DNA from: CAVWXT01 sp963759115
GTDB lineage: Bacteria > Planctomycetota > Planctomycetia > Pirellulales > Thermoguttaceae
Assembly (NCBI GenBank): GCA_963759115.1
Contig: CAVWXT010000001.1
Span: forward strand, 1,054,001-1,118,000
DNA length: 64,000 nucleotides
Reading direction: 5' to 3'
How positions within the stretch are numbered: the stretch's first letter is position 1; each line of letters opens with the position of its first letter. Position numbers and translations under genes: made by a program. Shown one piece after another: positions 48,532 to 57,917 of the stretch. The notes beneath the pieces are model-generated. The model was not told the origin of the DNA. It searched no databases and was given only the letters and a program-made list of their open reading frames with translations.

Positions 48532-51504
48532 ATGCGTATTGCGTGCCAGTTAGGTGTCATAGCAGTGGTTCTTCTGCTGTCTCGGGGCGTCAAAGCCGAG
48601 GATGACGCCCACGACCGACTGGTCTATTCGCGCTATAGCAAGGAATTTCGGCCGACTGCCTACAAGCTGAATCCGAAAGAGAAGCAATCGCAGCTTGACC
48701 ACACGGCCACAAGAAAGGACGTGGAGTCCGGCAAGGCGATTTTTTCCTTCGAGGGCTTGGGCGAAGCGCGAGTCTGGAAGCTGCCGGGCGATCACTTTCC
48801 CATAATGGGCGCCCTCAGCACCGCTCAGCCCGCCGGAACGCAGTACGTTTGGCCGCCCGGCACAAACAAAATCTGTCAGGCCGAGGAACTCAACGTCGGG
48901 GGCAAGTGGAAGCGTTACTTTGGCTTTCTGTCGGACAAAGGCGCGGCCGTAATCCCCGCACAGGACATGGAATTATGGTGGCACGACGCCCCGTGGTATC
49001 CCCAAGAGGAGATCTTTGCGGACATGTTTTGGGGCCTCACGGTGCCTGGGCCCACGCCGGGGTTCTGGAAGCGGGAAGCGGACGACTCGCCGAAGGTGGG
49101 CGATCCCCTGCTGGTTGCACTCCACATCCGCAACACCACGAAGCATGTGCAAGAGTTTCCTTTGACGTGGTACAAGAATTTGGGAGAAGGAGGACCGGCG
49201 ATCCTCAATGAGGTCTCGCTTTCGCTCGAATGGGCTCCGTTCGACGCGAGTCAACCGGTGCGCCGCGCATCCGTCCCGATTGAGCCGACGCGTACCGCCC
49301 ACTTTGCGAGCGACGCAACAAGACGCACGATGAAACCACAAGAGTCGTGCCAGTTGTTTGCCTTCGATGTTCGCGATTGGTTCAAGGTAGAAAGAGAGGG
49401 ATACTACACGGTTGGCGTCAAAATTGATTGGAAGGCGTTGGGATTGCGCGACAAGGTGTATTCAAATTTGGAGTTCCATCGCGTTTTCGCCATTGGCACG
49501 CCCCCAAGGTTGCCTACTATCGAGGCGTTCAATACGTTCGTGTCCGTGCTCGGCGGTCCGGCCAATGAGGAGCGACTGAAGCGAGTGATCGAGGAGACGG
49601 TCGCGCCGAAGCCGGTTGAGCGTGGATCGCTGCCTGCCGACGTGGAGGCGATGCTGGCGTGGTCCAAGCCCGTCAGTGGCCTGGCGGCGCGAATCGAATA
49701 CGTTTGGGAGGAAAGTGTCTTCTTCGTGCGGCTGAAAAACGTATCTGACCAGCCGCTGTGCGTGCCGACGGGAAATCCAAGCGATGAGAAGGCCACTCCG
49801 TGGTTCGAGGTCTATGTGAGACAAGGGTCGAGCCCGTGGCGGCCAGCCACCGTGACTGGTCGTGATCGCTACTTTTCCGCCCCTTATGATCCCGACGCAG
49901 ATAGTCAGGCCGTGCGTCCGCACCGTTCTCCGAAGCGAGAACCGGCTGACCGTCCCTGGACGACGCTGCGACCGGGAGAAGATTGCATTGCCTTGGTCCT
50001 GGGCTATGACGAGAAAGACAGCGGAGAGCCCAAGGCGGCGAAGGTCGTCTGGCGGCAGCCTGACGCAAGTATTCCCGGGCACTGGAGCGGGGTGCTGGAA
50101 ACGCCGCCGCGGATGATGGACTTGTCGGTGGAGCAATGCCGAGTCCTTCGCGCGGCCTTGCCATTTCCGAAGCACTTCCCCGCATTCAGCTACGACTACT
50201 CAGGTTTTGGCCAAGAGTCTCCCGCGGCTTCGGCCGTCGAACTTTTGCACGGCCCAAATTGTCCGTTGATCGACATGCTTGCGTTCTATGAGCCGACCAG
50301 CGTGTCTAAGGAGTTCGAGCAGCGAATGCGGGTTGAGAAGACAGCGGCCATGAGACTGCTGCAAGCCGTCGTCGCCGCTTCAACAGGAAGCGAAGAGGCC
50401 GCCGTGTTCTTTCTGAAGGCCGCGAAAGACACCGACTACTTTGCGGTGCGTAGCCTGCACTATGCGTTGTGGATGACGTATCGGAACTACTTTTGTGGTC
50501 CACCGGACTGGCAACAACGGGAGCCGCCAGAATGGCTCGCGGAGTTGTGTCTGGCAATCCTCACGGACTATCGTGTCGTAACCGGTTTGGAAAAGGGTGG
50601 TTTCCAGGCTGGGACGTCGTTCACAATCTCATCGCACGAGACCGGAAATCTCGTGTTCGCTCTCGGGAAATCAAAGTGTAAGAAGGTAGTCCCGCTCTTA
50701 ATCGAACGCGTTAAGAAGAGGCAGGCCGACTATGACACGCTGATCGCTCTTGGGGAGATAGGCGACGCGCGTGCGGTGCCCGTCCTGATCGAGGCCTTCG
50801 ATGCAATGGGCAAGGGGATGCATTATGACGGCGACTTCGATGAAAGCGCGTTCGGGAGAACCGCGTACGTACTGGGCAAATTGAAGGCCCGCGACGCCGT
50901 TCCGATCCTGCTCAAATACGTCGAACATCCTGAAATTGCGGAAGACCTTGCAGAAATCGGCGACGATCGTGCGCTGCCGACGTTGCGGGGGATTGTGGCG
51001 GCAAAGGGCCGAATCGTCCGGGGTGGAGAGGCAATCGCTCCCGAGTTGGATAACGAGCGGCTTTTCGCCGCAAGGGTCGCGTTAGCGCGATTCGATGGCG
51101 AGAACGAAGTTGTCCACCTCACCGAGATACTGGCCGATCCGACTTTGGAGAGACGTCAGCGCCGTGACGTCGTGGAGCGGCTGTCGCAGCGTCTCGATCC
51201 GCGTGCGATCTCACACCTAGTCAAGGTGATAAAGACGGAGCCGGATTCCTATACCGTCCGCACGGCAATTCACGCTCTCTCGGAGGCTGAAGTGCAAGGC
51301 GGCCGTTGAAGGGCTGATTGAGTGCTTCGACGTTACTTTTAAGGAGGAGGATTTGGGCATGGGTGAGCACGTTACACCCGCCACATATCACAACCTTATC
51401 CGCGCAGCCTCCAATGGATCACCGGGCAGGCATTTGGGGCCGACAAGGAGCAGTGGCTGAAATGGTGGCGTGAAACGGGCCAACACAGTGCAGACCTGAA
51501 ATGA
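48532..51504 (+). CDS. Large secreted HEAT-repeat protein (two frameshifts near the 3' end)
   Basis: About 990 residues. The signal peptide (CQLGVIAVVLLLSRGVKA) is followed by a ~550-residue beta-rich region of unknown fold (WPPGTNKICQAEELNVGGKW, PLLVALHIRNTTKHVQEFPL, FAFDVRDWFKVEREGYYTVG). From about residue 690 HEAT repeats follow (KKVVPLLIERVKKRQADYDT, LGEIGDARAVPVLIEAFDAM, LKARDAVPILLKYVEHPEIA, LAEIGDDRALPTLRGIVAAK). The apparent stop at 51309 is a frame error: the sequence continues KAAVEGLIECFDVTFKEEDL and, after another shift near 51405, EQWLKWWRETGQHSADLK to 51504. Surface or periplasmic, binding role inferred. Confidence 0.75.
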
Positions 51505-51549
51505 CCGGCGAATCCGTTCATCGCCGGCAGAACTGCCGAGGGTTTGCCA

Positions 51550-51855
51550 ATGACGAAGCTCTTTCGAATTGCCGCAATTGTGGCCGCTGTTCTGGCGACA
51601 ACGTCACTGCTCAACGCGGATAACGCCGTCAAGGAAGAGACGACCGCCGCCCAACGCCCCAACATCATCCTCATCCTCGCCGACGACGTCGGACTGGGCG
51701 ACGTCGGCTGCTCGGGCGGGCCCTTCAAAACGCCGCATATCGACGCCCTGGCCGGCGGCGGCATCCGCTTCGAATACTGCTACGCCACGCCGCTGTGCAG
51801 CCCGTCACGCTGTCAACTGTTGACCGGCCGCTGTCCGGCCTTGGGTTTCCATTAG
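51550..51855 (+). pseudogene. Sulfatase, truncated after the active-site motif
   Basis: A signal peptide (LFRIAAIVAAVLATTSLLNA) is followed by the sulfatase opening PNIILILADDVGLGDVGCSG, FKTPHIDALAGGGIRFEYCY and the formylglycine motif LCSPSRCQLLTGR. Immediately after, the reading frame ends (CPALGFH), where the full enzyme would continue another ~350 residues. The downstream DNA is the unrelated leader of the XylR-type gene, so a deletion or rearrangement removed the rest. Confidence 0.85.
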
Positions 51856-51933
51856 CCACGGCATACTGCGCATTGTGATTCGCCGTGTTCGCAGACTTTC
51901 GGGATAACCAAACGGGTTCCACGGACGCACACA

Positions 51934-53111
51934 ATGACCAGCGGCATGCCGAAAGTCGCCCTGTTGGTGGAGACATCCCTCGGATACGGCCGCGCCTTCC
52001 TCGCGGCGCGGTCCGCTATGCTCGGCTTCACGGCCCGTGGGGCTTCTACATTACCCCCGGCGACTTGCGACAAGTGTTGCCGAAGATGGAGGAATGGGGC
52101 GGCACGGGAATCATTGCCCGGATCGAAACGCCGCAGGTCGCCAAGGCCGTACTCGCTTCGGGGCTCCCCGTGGTCGCGCTGGACCTCAGCCAAGAGCAGC
52201 TCGTCGACGACAACCCGCTGTCGCGTCTCTCGGAGGTATGTCCCGATTCTGACAAGGCCGGCCGGCTGGCCGCCGATCACTTCCTGGAACGGGGCATCCG
52301 GCGTTTCGCCTTCGTCGGGGCCTGGGGCAATCCGCCCTGGTCCGCTCGTCGCGGCGAGGGATTCGCCTCCCAACTCGACAAGGCGGGGCTCTCCTGCAAC
52401 GTGTTCCCTCTTTCGCCGACCGTGACCCGGCGCGGCTGGGCACGGGAGCAAGTCGTTCTGGGAAAATGGCTTCGCGGGTTTCCCAAACCGTTGGGCGTCT
52501 TCGCCTGCGACGATGACCGCGGCCGGCAGGTCCTCGAAGCGTGTCGCGGGGCCGGCCTGCAAGTGCCCGAAGACGTGGCCGTTGTCGGCGTCGACAACGA
52601 CGAACTGCTCTGCGAACTCTCCGATCCCCCTTTGTCGAGCGTGGCCTTGAACGTCGAACAGGCCGGGTATGAGGCGGCGGCGTTGCTGGATGGCTTGATG
52701 AGCGGTCGCGTTCGGGAGCCGCGGCGAATCCTGGTCGAACCGACGTACGTCGTGACGAGGCGGTCCAGCGACGTTCTGGCCGTCGACGACCGTCAACTGG
52801 CACGCGCCTTGAGATTCATCCAGGACAATGCTGCCCGTCCGATCGCGGTGGACGACGTTGTCCGTCATGTCGGCTGTTCTCGCCGCACCCTGGAGTTGCG
52901 GTTTCGGCGGATGCTGGCGCGATCCGTGAATCACGAAATCCAGCATGCGCGTCTGGAACGCGCCAAACGCCTGCTGGCGGAGACCGACCTCCCGGTGGTC
53001 AAGATTGCCATTGCCGCGGGATTCGACAGTCCGAGCTACTTGGTCCGCCTGTTTCATCGCAGGTTTGGCCTCTCGCCGACGGCCTACCGCCAGCGTCTTC
53101 GCCGTGGTTGA
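51934..53111 (+). CDS. XylR-type regulator: LacI-like sensor fused to AraC DNA-binding domain (one frameshift)
   Basis: About 392 residues starting MTSGMPKVALLVETSLGYGR. The frame changes near 52005 and continues PWGFYITPGDLRQVLPKMEE. A periplasmic-binding-protein-like sensor follows (VVALDLSQEQLVDDNPLSRL, ERGIRRFAFVGAWGNPPWSA, LGVFACDDDRGRQVLEACRG, VAVVGVDNDELLCELSDPPL). The C-terminal AraC domain has both HTHs (PIAVDDVVRHVGCSRRTLEL, LPVVKIAIAAGFDSPSYLVR, LFHRRFGLSPTAYRQRLRRG). This architecture senses a sugar and controls catabolic genes; the likely targets are the downstream genes in the same direction. Confidence 0.88.
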
Positions 53112-53242
53112 ACCTGACAGCCGCCAGCCAACGCCTTGCGCATTTGGGCAATCCGATTGCGCACCAGGGTATCGACAACGCTTCGACGCGCGACTACGAT
53201 CAGCGGTATTCAACGCCAGCCGACCTGACAGGAGCCCTCATC

Positions 53243-54067
53243 ATGGGCCGGATACTCTTGGGTATGAACATGGAGGCGATCCGTCGCCACGAGAAACCGT
53301 TCGAGTGGGGCGTCGAGAAGGCCGCCGAACTGGGCTTCGAATACATCGAGCCGATGGTCCACTGGGGCCGCGAATTGATGAGCGAGGCCCACTACTACCA
53401 CACGGTCTCGATGTGGGACGACCCGTACCGCATTCGCGACGCGGCCGCGAAGGCCGGACTGAAGATCTCGGCGATCCAGGCCCACGGTCCGATCTGCCGT
53501 CCCGACGTCCACGGCGACTATCTGAAACAGGCCATTCGCTATGCCGCCGAGTGCGGTGCGCCGGTTGTCAATACCGACGAAGGAATCAAGGCCCCGTGGA
53601 CCACGGAAGAAGAAGACCACGTGCTGATGCGCTACATGCTCCATGAAGCGGCGGCCGTGGCTGAGCCCCGTGGAATCGTGATCGGGCTGGAATGCCATTC
53701 CCAATACTCGAAGACTCCCGAAGGGCTGGACCGCATCTACCACCTCGTGAAGTCGCCGGCCATCGGCATCAATCTCGATACGGGCAATGCCTATCTGGCG
53801 GGCCAGGACCCTTATGCCTGGCTGGAGCGGGTCGCGGATCGACTGGTCCACCTGCACGCCAAGGACATCTCGGTCGAACACTCCAGCGCCGAGCGCGGCA
53901 AGGTTACCGGCACCCCCGTCGGCTGTGCCTGCGGCGATGGCGTAATCGACTGGCGGCGGGTGATCGACATCGTTCGGAAGTGCCCCAGGGACATCGTCTT
54001 TTCCGTCGAATGCGGATCGATCGACGAGGCCGCCCGGAGCGTCCAACATCTCCGGGCCCTTCGGTAA
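53243..54067 (+). CDS. Sugar phosphate isomerase/epimerase-type TIM barrel
   Basis: 274 residues, start ATG 8 bases after CAGGAG. TIM-barrel strands and metal ligands are seen in WGVEKAAELGFEYIEPMVHW, ISAIQAHGPICRPD, GAPVVNTDEGIKAPWTTEEE, GIVIGLECHSQYSKTPEGLD, SPAIGINLDTGNAYLAGQDP, RLVHLHAKDIS and RDIVFSVECGSIDEA. This is the xylose-isomerase-like/AP_endonuc_2 fold with Glu/Asp/His metal sites. Cytoplasmic. It follows the XylR-type regulator by 131 bases and precedes a Tat-exported paralogue. Confidence 0.85.
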   Translation: MGRILLGMNMEAIRRHEKPFEWGVEKAAELGFEYIEPMVHWGRELMSEAHYYHTVSMWDDPYRIRDAAAKAGLKISAIQAHGPICRPDVHGDYLKQAIRYAAECGAPVVNTDEGIKAPWTTEEEDHVLMRYMLHEAAAVAEPRGIVIGLECHSQYSKTPEGLDRIYHLVKSPAIGINLDTGNAYLAGQDPYAWLERVADRLVHLHAKDISVEHSSAERGKVTGTPVGCACGDGVIDWRRVIDIVRKCPRDIVFSVECGSIDEAARSVQHLRALR

Positions 54068-54076
54068 AGGAGTTGC

Positions 54077-54985
54077 ATGATGGCAGAAGCGATCAACCGG
54101 CGTGGTTTTCTGAAAGCTGCCGGAGCAGTAGGCGTCGGCATTGGGTGTGCTGGGTTGCGTGCCGATCTGTTGGCGGCCGGCGAGGCCGCCCGGGGCGCGC
54201 TGCACGCCCGGAGGCTCGGCTGGCAATTGGCCTGCGCGGCTTGGAGCTTCAACAAGTTCTCCTTCCAGAAGACGATCGACGTGGTCGCCGAGCTAGGGCT
54301 TGACAGCGTCGAGGGCTTCTCCTGGCAGCCGTTGAACGAGCAGAAGCCGGAACTGCAATTCAATGCCAGCATGTCGGCCGCAGATCGCAAGGAGATCAAG
54401 GCGCGGCTGGCCGACAAGGCCGTCAAACTGGTCGGCTGCTACTGCAATCCGCCCAAAGGGGATTCCTGGCGAAGGGTTTTCGACTGGGCCAAGGAGATGG
54501 GCATGGAATACCTGGTGGCCGAGCCGTCCTTCGACGCCTACGAGATGCTCGACAAGCTTTGCCAGGAGTACCAGATCAAATTGGCGATCCACGGTCACGC
54601 CAAGCCCAACCCGAACTGGAACCCCGAGGTATTGATGAGCCACCTCCAAGGCCGCAGTCCGTGGATGGGTCTGTGCTGCGACACGGGCCATTGGGTCCGC
54701 AGCGGGCTCGATCCGGTCGAAATGCTCAAGAAGGTCCAAGGGCGGATCGTGAGTTTCCACCTGAAGGACGTGGCAGCCGCCGACGGCGCGGAAATCCAGT
54801 GCGTTCCATTCGGCACGGGCAAGGGAAACATCGAAGGCATTCTCGGCGAGGCCCGCCGGCAGGATTTCCGGGGCGTTTTTGCCATCGAGTACGAGCCGTG
54901 TACGCCGGAGAACTTCGCCCGCGTCGCCGAGTGCATCGCCCGCTTCGAGACGATGGCGGCCAGGCTGGAGAAGAGCACCGGATAG
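54077..54985 (+). CDS. Tat-exported sugar isomerase/epimerase-like TIM barrel
   Basis: 302 residues with a Tat signal (NRRGFLKAAGAVGVGIGCAG). The barrel is like that of the upstream gene: LACAAWSFNKFSFQKTIDVV, AELGLDSVEGFSWQPLNEQK, YLVAEPSFDAYEMLDKLCQE, IKLAIHGHAKPNPNWNPEVL, MGLCCDTGHWVRSGLDPVEM, GRIVSFHLKDVAAADGAEIQ and FRGVFAIEYEP. Starts 9 bases after the previous stop, so one operon. It probably acts on sugars in the periplasm, a common planctomycete arrangement. Confidence 0.85.
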   Translation: MMAEAINRRGFLKAAGAVGVGIGCAGLRADLLAAGEAARGALHARRLGWQLACAAWSFNKFSFQKTIDVVAELGLDSVEGFSWQPLNEQKPELQFNASMSAADRKEIKARLADKAVKLVGCYCNPPKGDSWRRVFDWAKEMGMEYLVAEPSFDAYEMLDKLCQEYQIKLAIHGHAKPNPNWNPEVLMSHLQGRSPWMGLCCDTGHWVRSGLDPVEMLKKVQGRIVSFHLKDVAAADGAEIQCVPFGTGKGNIEGILGEARRQDFRGVFAIEYEPCTPENFARVAECIARFETMAARLEKSTG

Positions 54986-55020
54986 AAGCGACAGACCCTT
55001 GATACGAGAGAGGTGTCAAC

Positions 55021-56505
55021 ATGCTTCGCGGGACGAGAGTATGGCTCACTTGGATGGGCGTTGCCGTTGTGCTGGGAACCGTCGGCCCTGGGTGTGTAAT
55101 GGCCGCCGAGCTTCTGGTCGGCGCCGCCACGACGAGCATCACGCCGGACAAACCGGTTGGACTGTCCGGCCAGATCGAGCTTCGTGTATCCCGGGGCGTG
55201 GAGTCGCCCGTGACAGCCACGGCGCTGGCGTTGGAGACCCGCGACGGCGGAAAAGCGGTCGAGCAAGCGATTCTGGTGTCGTGCGACCTGGTGGCCGTCC
55301 GCGGAGACGGGGACTTCCTGGATCGTGTGCGCCGCCTCATTCAGCCGCAGGCGCCGGAGTTCGACGTCAAAAAGCTCTCTCTTTGCGCCACGCACACGCA
55401 TACCGCGCCGGAGGCCCGCGAGGGAATCTACCCCATACCCAAGGACGGGGTGATGCAGCCGTCGGAATACGCGGAGTTCCTTGTCGGGCGGCTAAGCGAC
55501 GTGGTCGTGCAAGCGTGGAAGGCTCGCCGGCCGGGCGGCGTGGGCTGGGGACTCGGCCATGCCGTGGTGGGCCAGAACCGCCGTGCCGTCTACGCCGACG
55601 GATCGGCGAAGATGTACGGCAACACCACGCTCCCGTCGTTCCGCCGTATCGAAGGCCCCGAGGACCACGGCGTGGAAGTCCTCTTCTTCTGGGACCAGAA
55701 GAAGAACCTTGAGGCGGTGGCCGTCAACGTGGCGTGTCCGGCCCAGGAGGTCGAGAACCTCTTGGTCATCAATGCCGACTACTGGCACCAGGTGCGCGAG
55801 CGCCTCCGGGAGCGCTACGGCGCGAAACTGTGCGTGCTCGGGTGGCCCGGGGCCGCGGGCGATCAATCGCCCCACCTGATGTTCCGCAAGGCGGCCGAGG
55901 AACGGATGCGCGGGCTGCGCGGACTGAGCCGGCTCGACGAGATCGCCAAGCGGATTGCGGCCGCGGTCGACGAGGCCTACGAAGGCGCCTCGAAGGACAT
56001 TCGCACCGACGTGCCCTTCGTGCATCTGGTCGAGACCATTCATCTCCCCGTGAGGAAAGTCACCGAGAAAGAGCTCGAGGAGGCCAAGGCCGGCATGGCA
56101 CGCATCCTGGAGGAACAGAAGGCCGGCAAGAAAGCCACTCTCTACAACATGTGGTACAGCGGCATCATCGAGCGATACGAGCGTCAGCAGTCCCATCCGA
56201 CGGTCGAGATGGGGTTGCACGTGATCCGGTTGGGCGACGTGGCCATCTGCACGAATCCCTTCGAGCTGTATACCGATTACGGCATCCAGATGAAGGCGCG
56301 GAGCCGGGCGGTTCAGACGTTCGTCATCCAGTTGACGGCCGGCAGCCTCGGCAGCTACTTGCCCACCGAGCAGGCGGTGCGTGGCGGCGGCTACAGCGCC
56401 CAGATCATGAGCAATGAAGTGGGACCGGAAGGCGGCCAGGTGCTGGTCGATAGTACGGTGGAACTGATCAACTCGATGTGGCCGACAACCGACGCCACCA
56501 AGTAG
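55021..56505 (+). CDS. Secreted neutral-ceramidase-like protein
   Basis: 494 residues. The signal peptide is VWLTWMGVAVVLGTVGPGCV (a lipobox-like GC follows). The N-terminal domain (ELLVGAATTSITPDKPVGLS, VSCDLVAVRGDGDFLDRVRR, LSLCATHTHTAPEAREG) carries the THTHTAP zinc motif of alkaline/neutral ceramidases. Other blocks are LGHAVVGQNRRAVYADGSAK and VLGWPGAAGDQSPHLMFRKA. Shorter than true ceramidases (usually 650+), lacking their C-terminal sandwich. In planctomycetes such proteins sit in sugar-catabolism loci, as here, so the substrate may be a glycoconjugate rather than a lipid. Confidence 0.8.
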   Translation: MLRGTRVWLTWMGVAVVLGTVGPGCVMAAELLVGAATTSITPDKPVGLSGQIELRVSRGVESPVTATALALETRDGGKAVEQAILVSCDLVAVRGDGDFLDRVRRLIQPQAPEFDVKKLSLCATHTHTAPEAREGIYPIPKDGVMQPSEYAEFLVGRLSDVVVQAWKARRPGGVGWGLGHAVVGQNRRAVYADGSAKMYGNTTLPSFRRIEGPEDHGVEVLFFWDQKKNLEAVAVNVACPAQEVENLLVINADYWHQVRERLRERYGAKLCVLGWPGAAGDQSPHLMFRKAAEERMRGLRGLSRLDEIAKRIAAAVDEAYEGASKDIRTDVPFVHLVETIHLPVRKVTEKELEEAKAGMARILEEQKAGKKATLYNMWYSGIIERYERQQSHPTVEMGLHVIRLGDVAICTNPFELYTDYGIQMKARSRAVQTFVIQLTAGSLGSYLPTEQAVRGGGYSAQIMSNEVGPEGGQVLVDSTVELINSMWPTTDATK

Positions 56506-56514
56506 GAGATATCC

Positions 56515-57890
56515 ATGCAAGTCGCTCTAGAAAACGGAAAGACGCGAGACATCCGCCTTTCGCGGCGCGGGTTTCTGATCGGGACATTGGCCGCAGCGGC
56601 CGCCCCCCAGATCGTTCCCGCCGCGGCCTTGGGGCTGGACGGCAAGGTCGCAGCAAACGACCGGATCGTGGTCGGCATGCTGGGCGTCGGCGTTCGCGGC
56701 GCCGATGCACTGCGGCGGCTGCTGCCCTTGAACGACTGCCAGGTGGTCGCGGTCTCGGACGTGCGCACGCCGCGGCGCGATGCGGCCGTCCGCACGACGG
56801 AAAGTTTCTACGCTGCCCAGAAGGCGAAAGGTTCCTACCAAGGTTGCACCGGCTACCACGAGTTCCGCGAATTGTTGGGGCGAACCGGCGTCGACGCGGT
56901 CTTCATGTGCGTGCCCGACCACTGGCACGGCATCGCGGTGACGCAAGCGGCGCAGGCCGGCAAGGACATCTACGGCGAAAAGCCGATCACGCGGACGATC
57001 GCCGAGGGCTGGGCCGTCCGCGACGCGGTCCGCCGCCACGGCCGCGTCTTCCAGACCGGCACTCAGCAGCGGAGCGATCCGATCTTCCGCCATGCCTGCG
57101 AACTGGCCCGCAACGGCTACCTGGGCAAGATCCACACGATCAAGGTGGGAGTGCCCGGCGGGAGGATCTATCCGACCGAAGCTCCTTCCCCGGTTCCCGC
57201 CGGATTCGACTACGACCTGTGGACGGGGCCGGCCCGGATGATTCCCTTCGACACCAAGCGGTGCGAATGGCTGGCGATGTACATGATCTCGCACTATTGC
57301 GCGGGCTTCATCTGCAACTGGGGCGTGCATCATCTCGATATCGCCCAGTGGGGTTGCTCCGAAGTCACCTCACAACCGTTCGAACTGGACGGCAAGGGGG
57401 AGTTTCCCGAAGAGGGCATGACCGACACCTGCATCCGTTGGCACGTCGAGTACCGTTACGCCAGCGGCCTGCGGATGATCTTCTCCGACATCGGCAACCC
57501 GTGCGAGTCGGGCTGCCGGTTCGAGGGCGACCAGGGCTGGGTCCGCGTCGATCGCAGCGGCATCTGGTCGGAACCCGAGTCGCTGCTCCGCGTCGCCATG
57601 AAGCCCGACGAGGTCCACTGCACGTGAGCCCGCTGCTGCACAACAGTCCGCGCACGGACGCGCCGTACGAGCACCACTCGGCCGACTTTCTCCGCAGCGT
57701 GCGCACTCGGTTGGAGCCCGTCTCGCCGCTGGATTCGGGCCTCGGGGCCTCGACCCTGGGCAACGTGGCCGACATCATGGTCCGGCTGGGCCGCAAGGTG
57801 CGATGGGATTGGGCCGCGCAGCGGTTCCCGGGCGATGACGACGCCAACCATCTGCTCTCGCGGCCGATGCGCAGTTCGTGGACGCTATAA
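56515..57890 (+). CDS. Tat-exported Gfo/Idh/MocA-family oxidoreductase (one frameshift)
   Basis: About 458 residues. Tat signal LSRRGFLIGTLAAAAAPQIV; Rossmann motif VVGMLGVGVRGADALRRLLP; VFMCVPDHWHGIAVTQAAQA; the catalytic EKP in GKDIYGEKPITRTIAEGWAV; FQTGTQQRSDPIFRHACELA; and HYCAGFICNWGVHHLDIAQW. The frame changes near 57622, then continues HHSADFLRSVRTRLEPVSPL and GRKVRWDWAAQRFPGDDDAN to the stop at 57890. Family enzymes use tightly bound NAD(P) for sugar oxidation or C3-redox glycoside cleavage. Start codon 9 bases after the ceramidase-like gene; same operon. Confidence 0.87.
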
Positions 57891-57917
57891 AGCAACGTGA
57901 GAAATAGGAGCACGATC

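Noticed and set aside
51396..51764. Minus-strand 122-residue open frame
   Set aside because: Antisense to the frame-shifted tail of the HEAT protein and to the sulfatase stump.
51852..53213. Minus-strand 453-residue open frame
   Set aside because: Antisense to the XylR-type regulator with its clear AraC domain.
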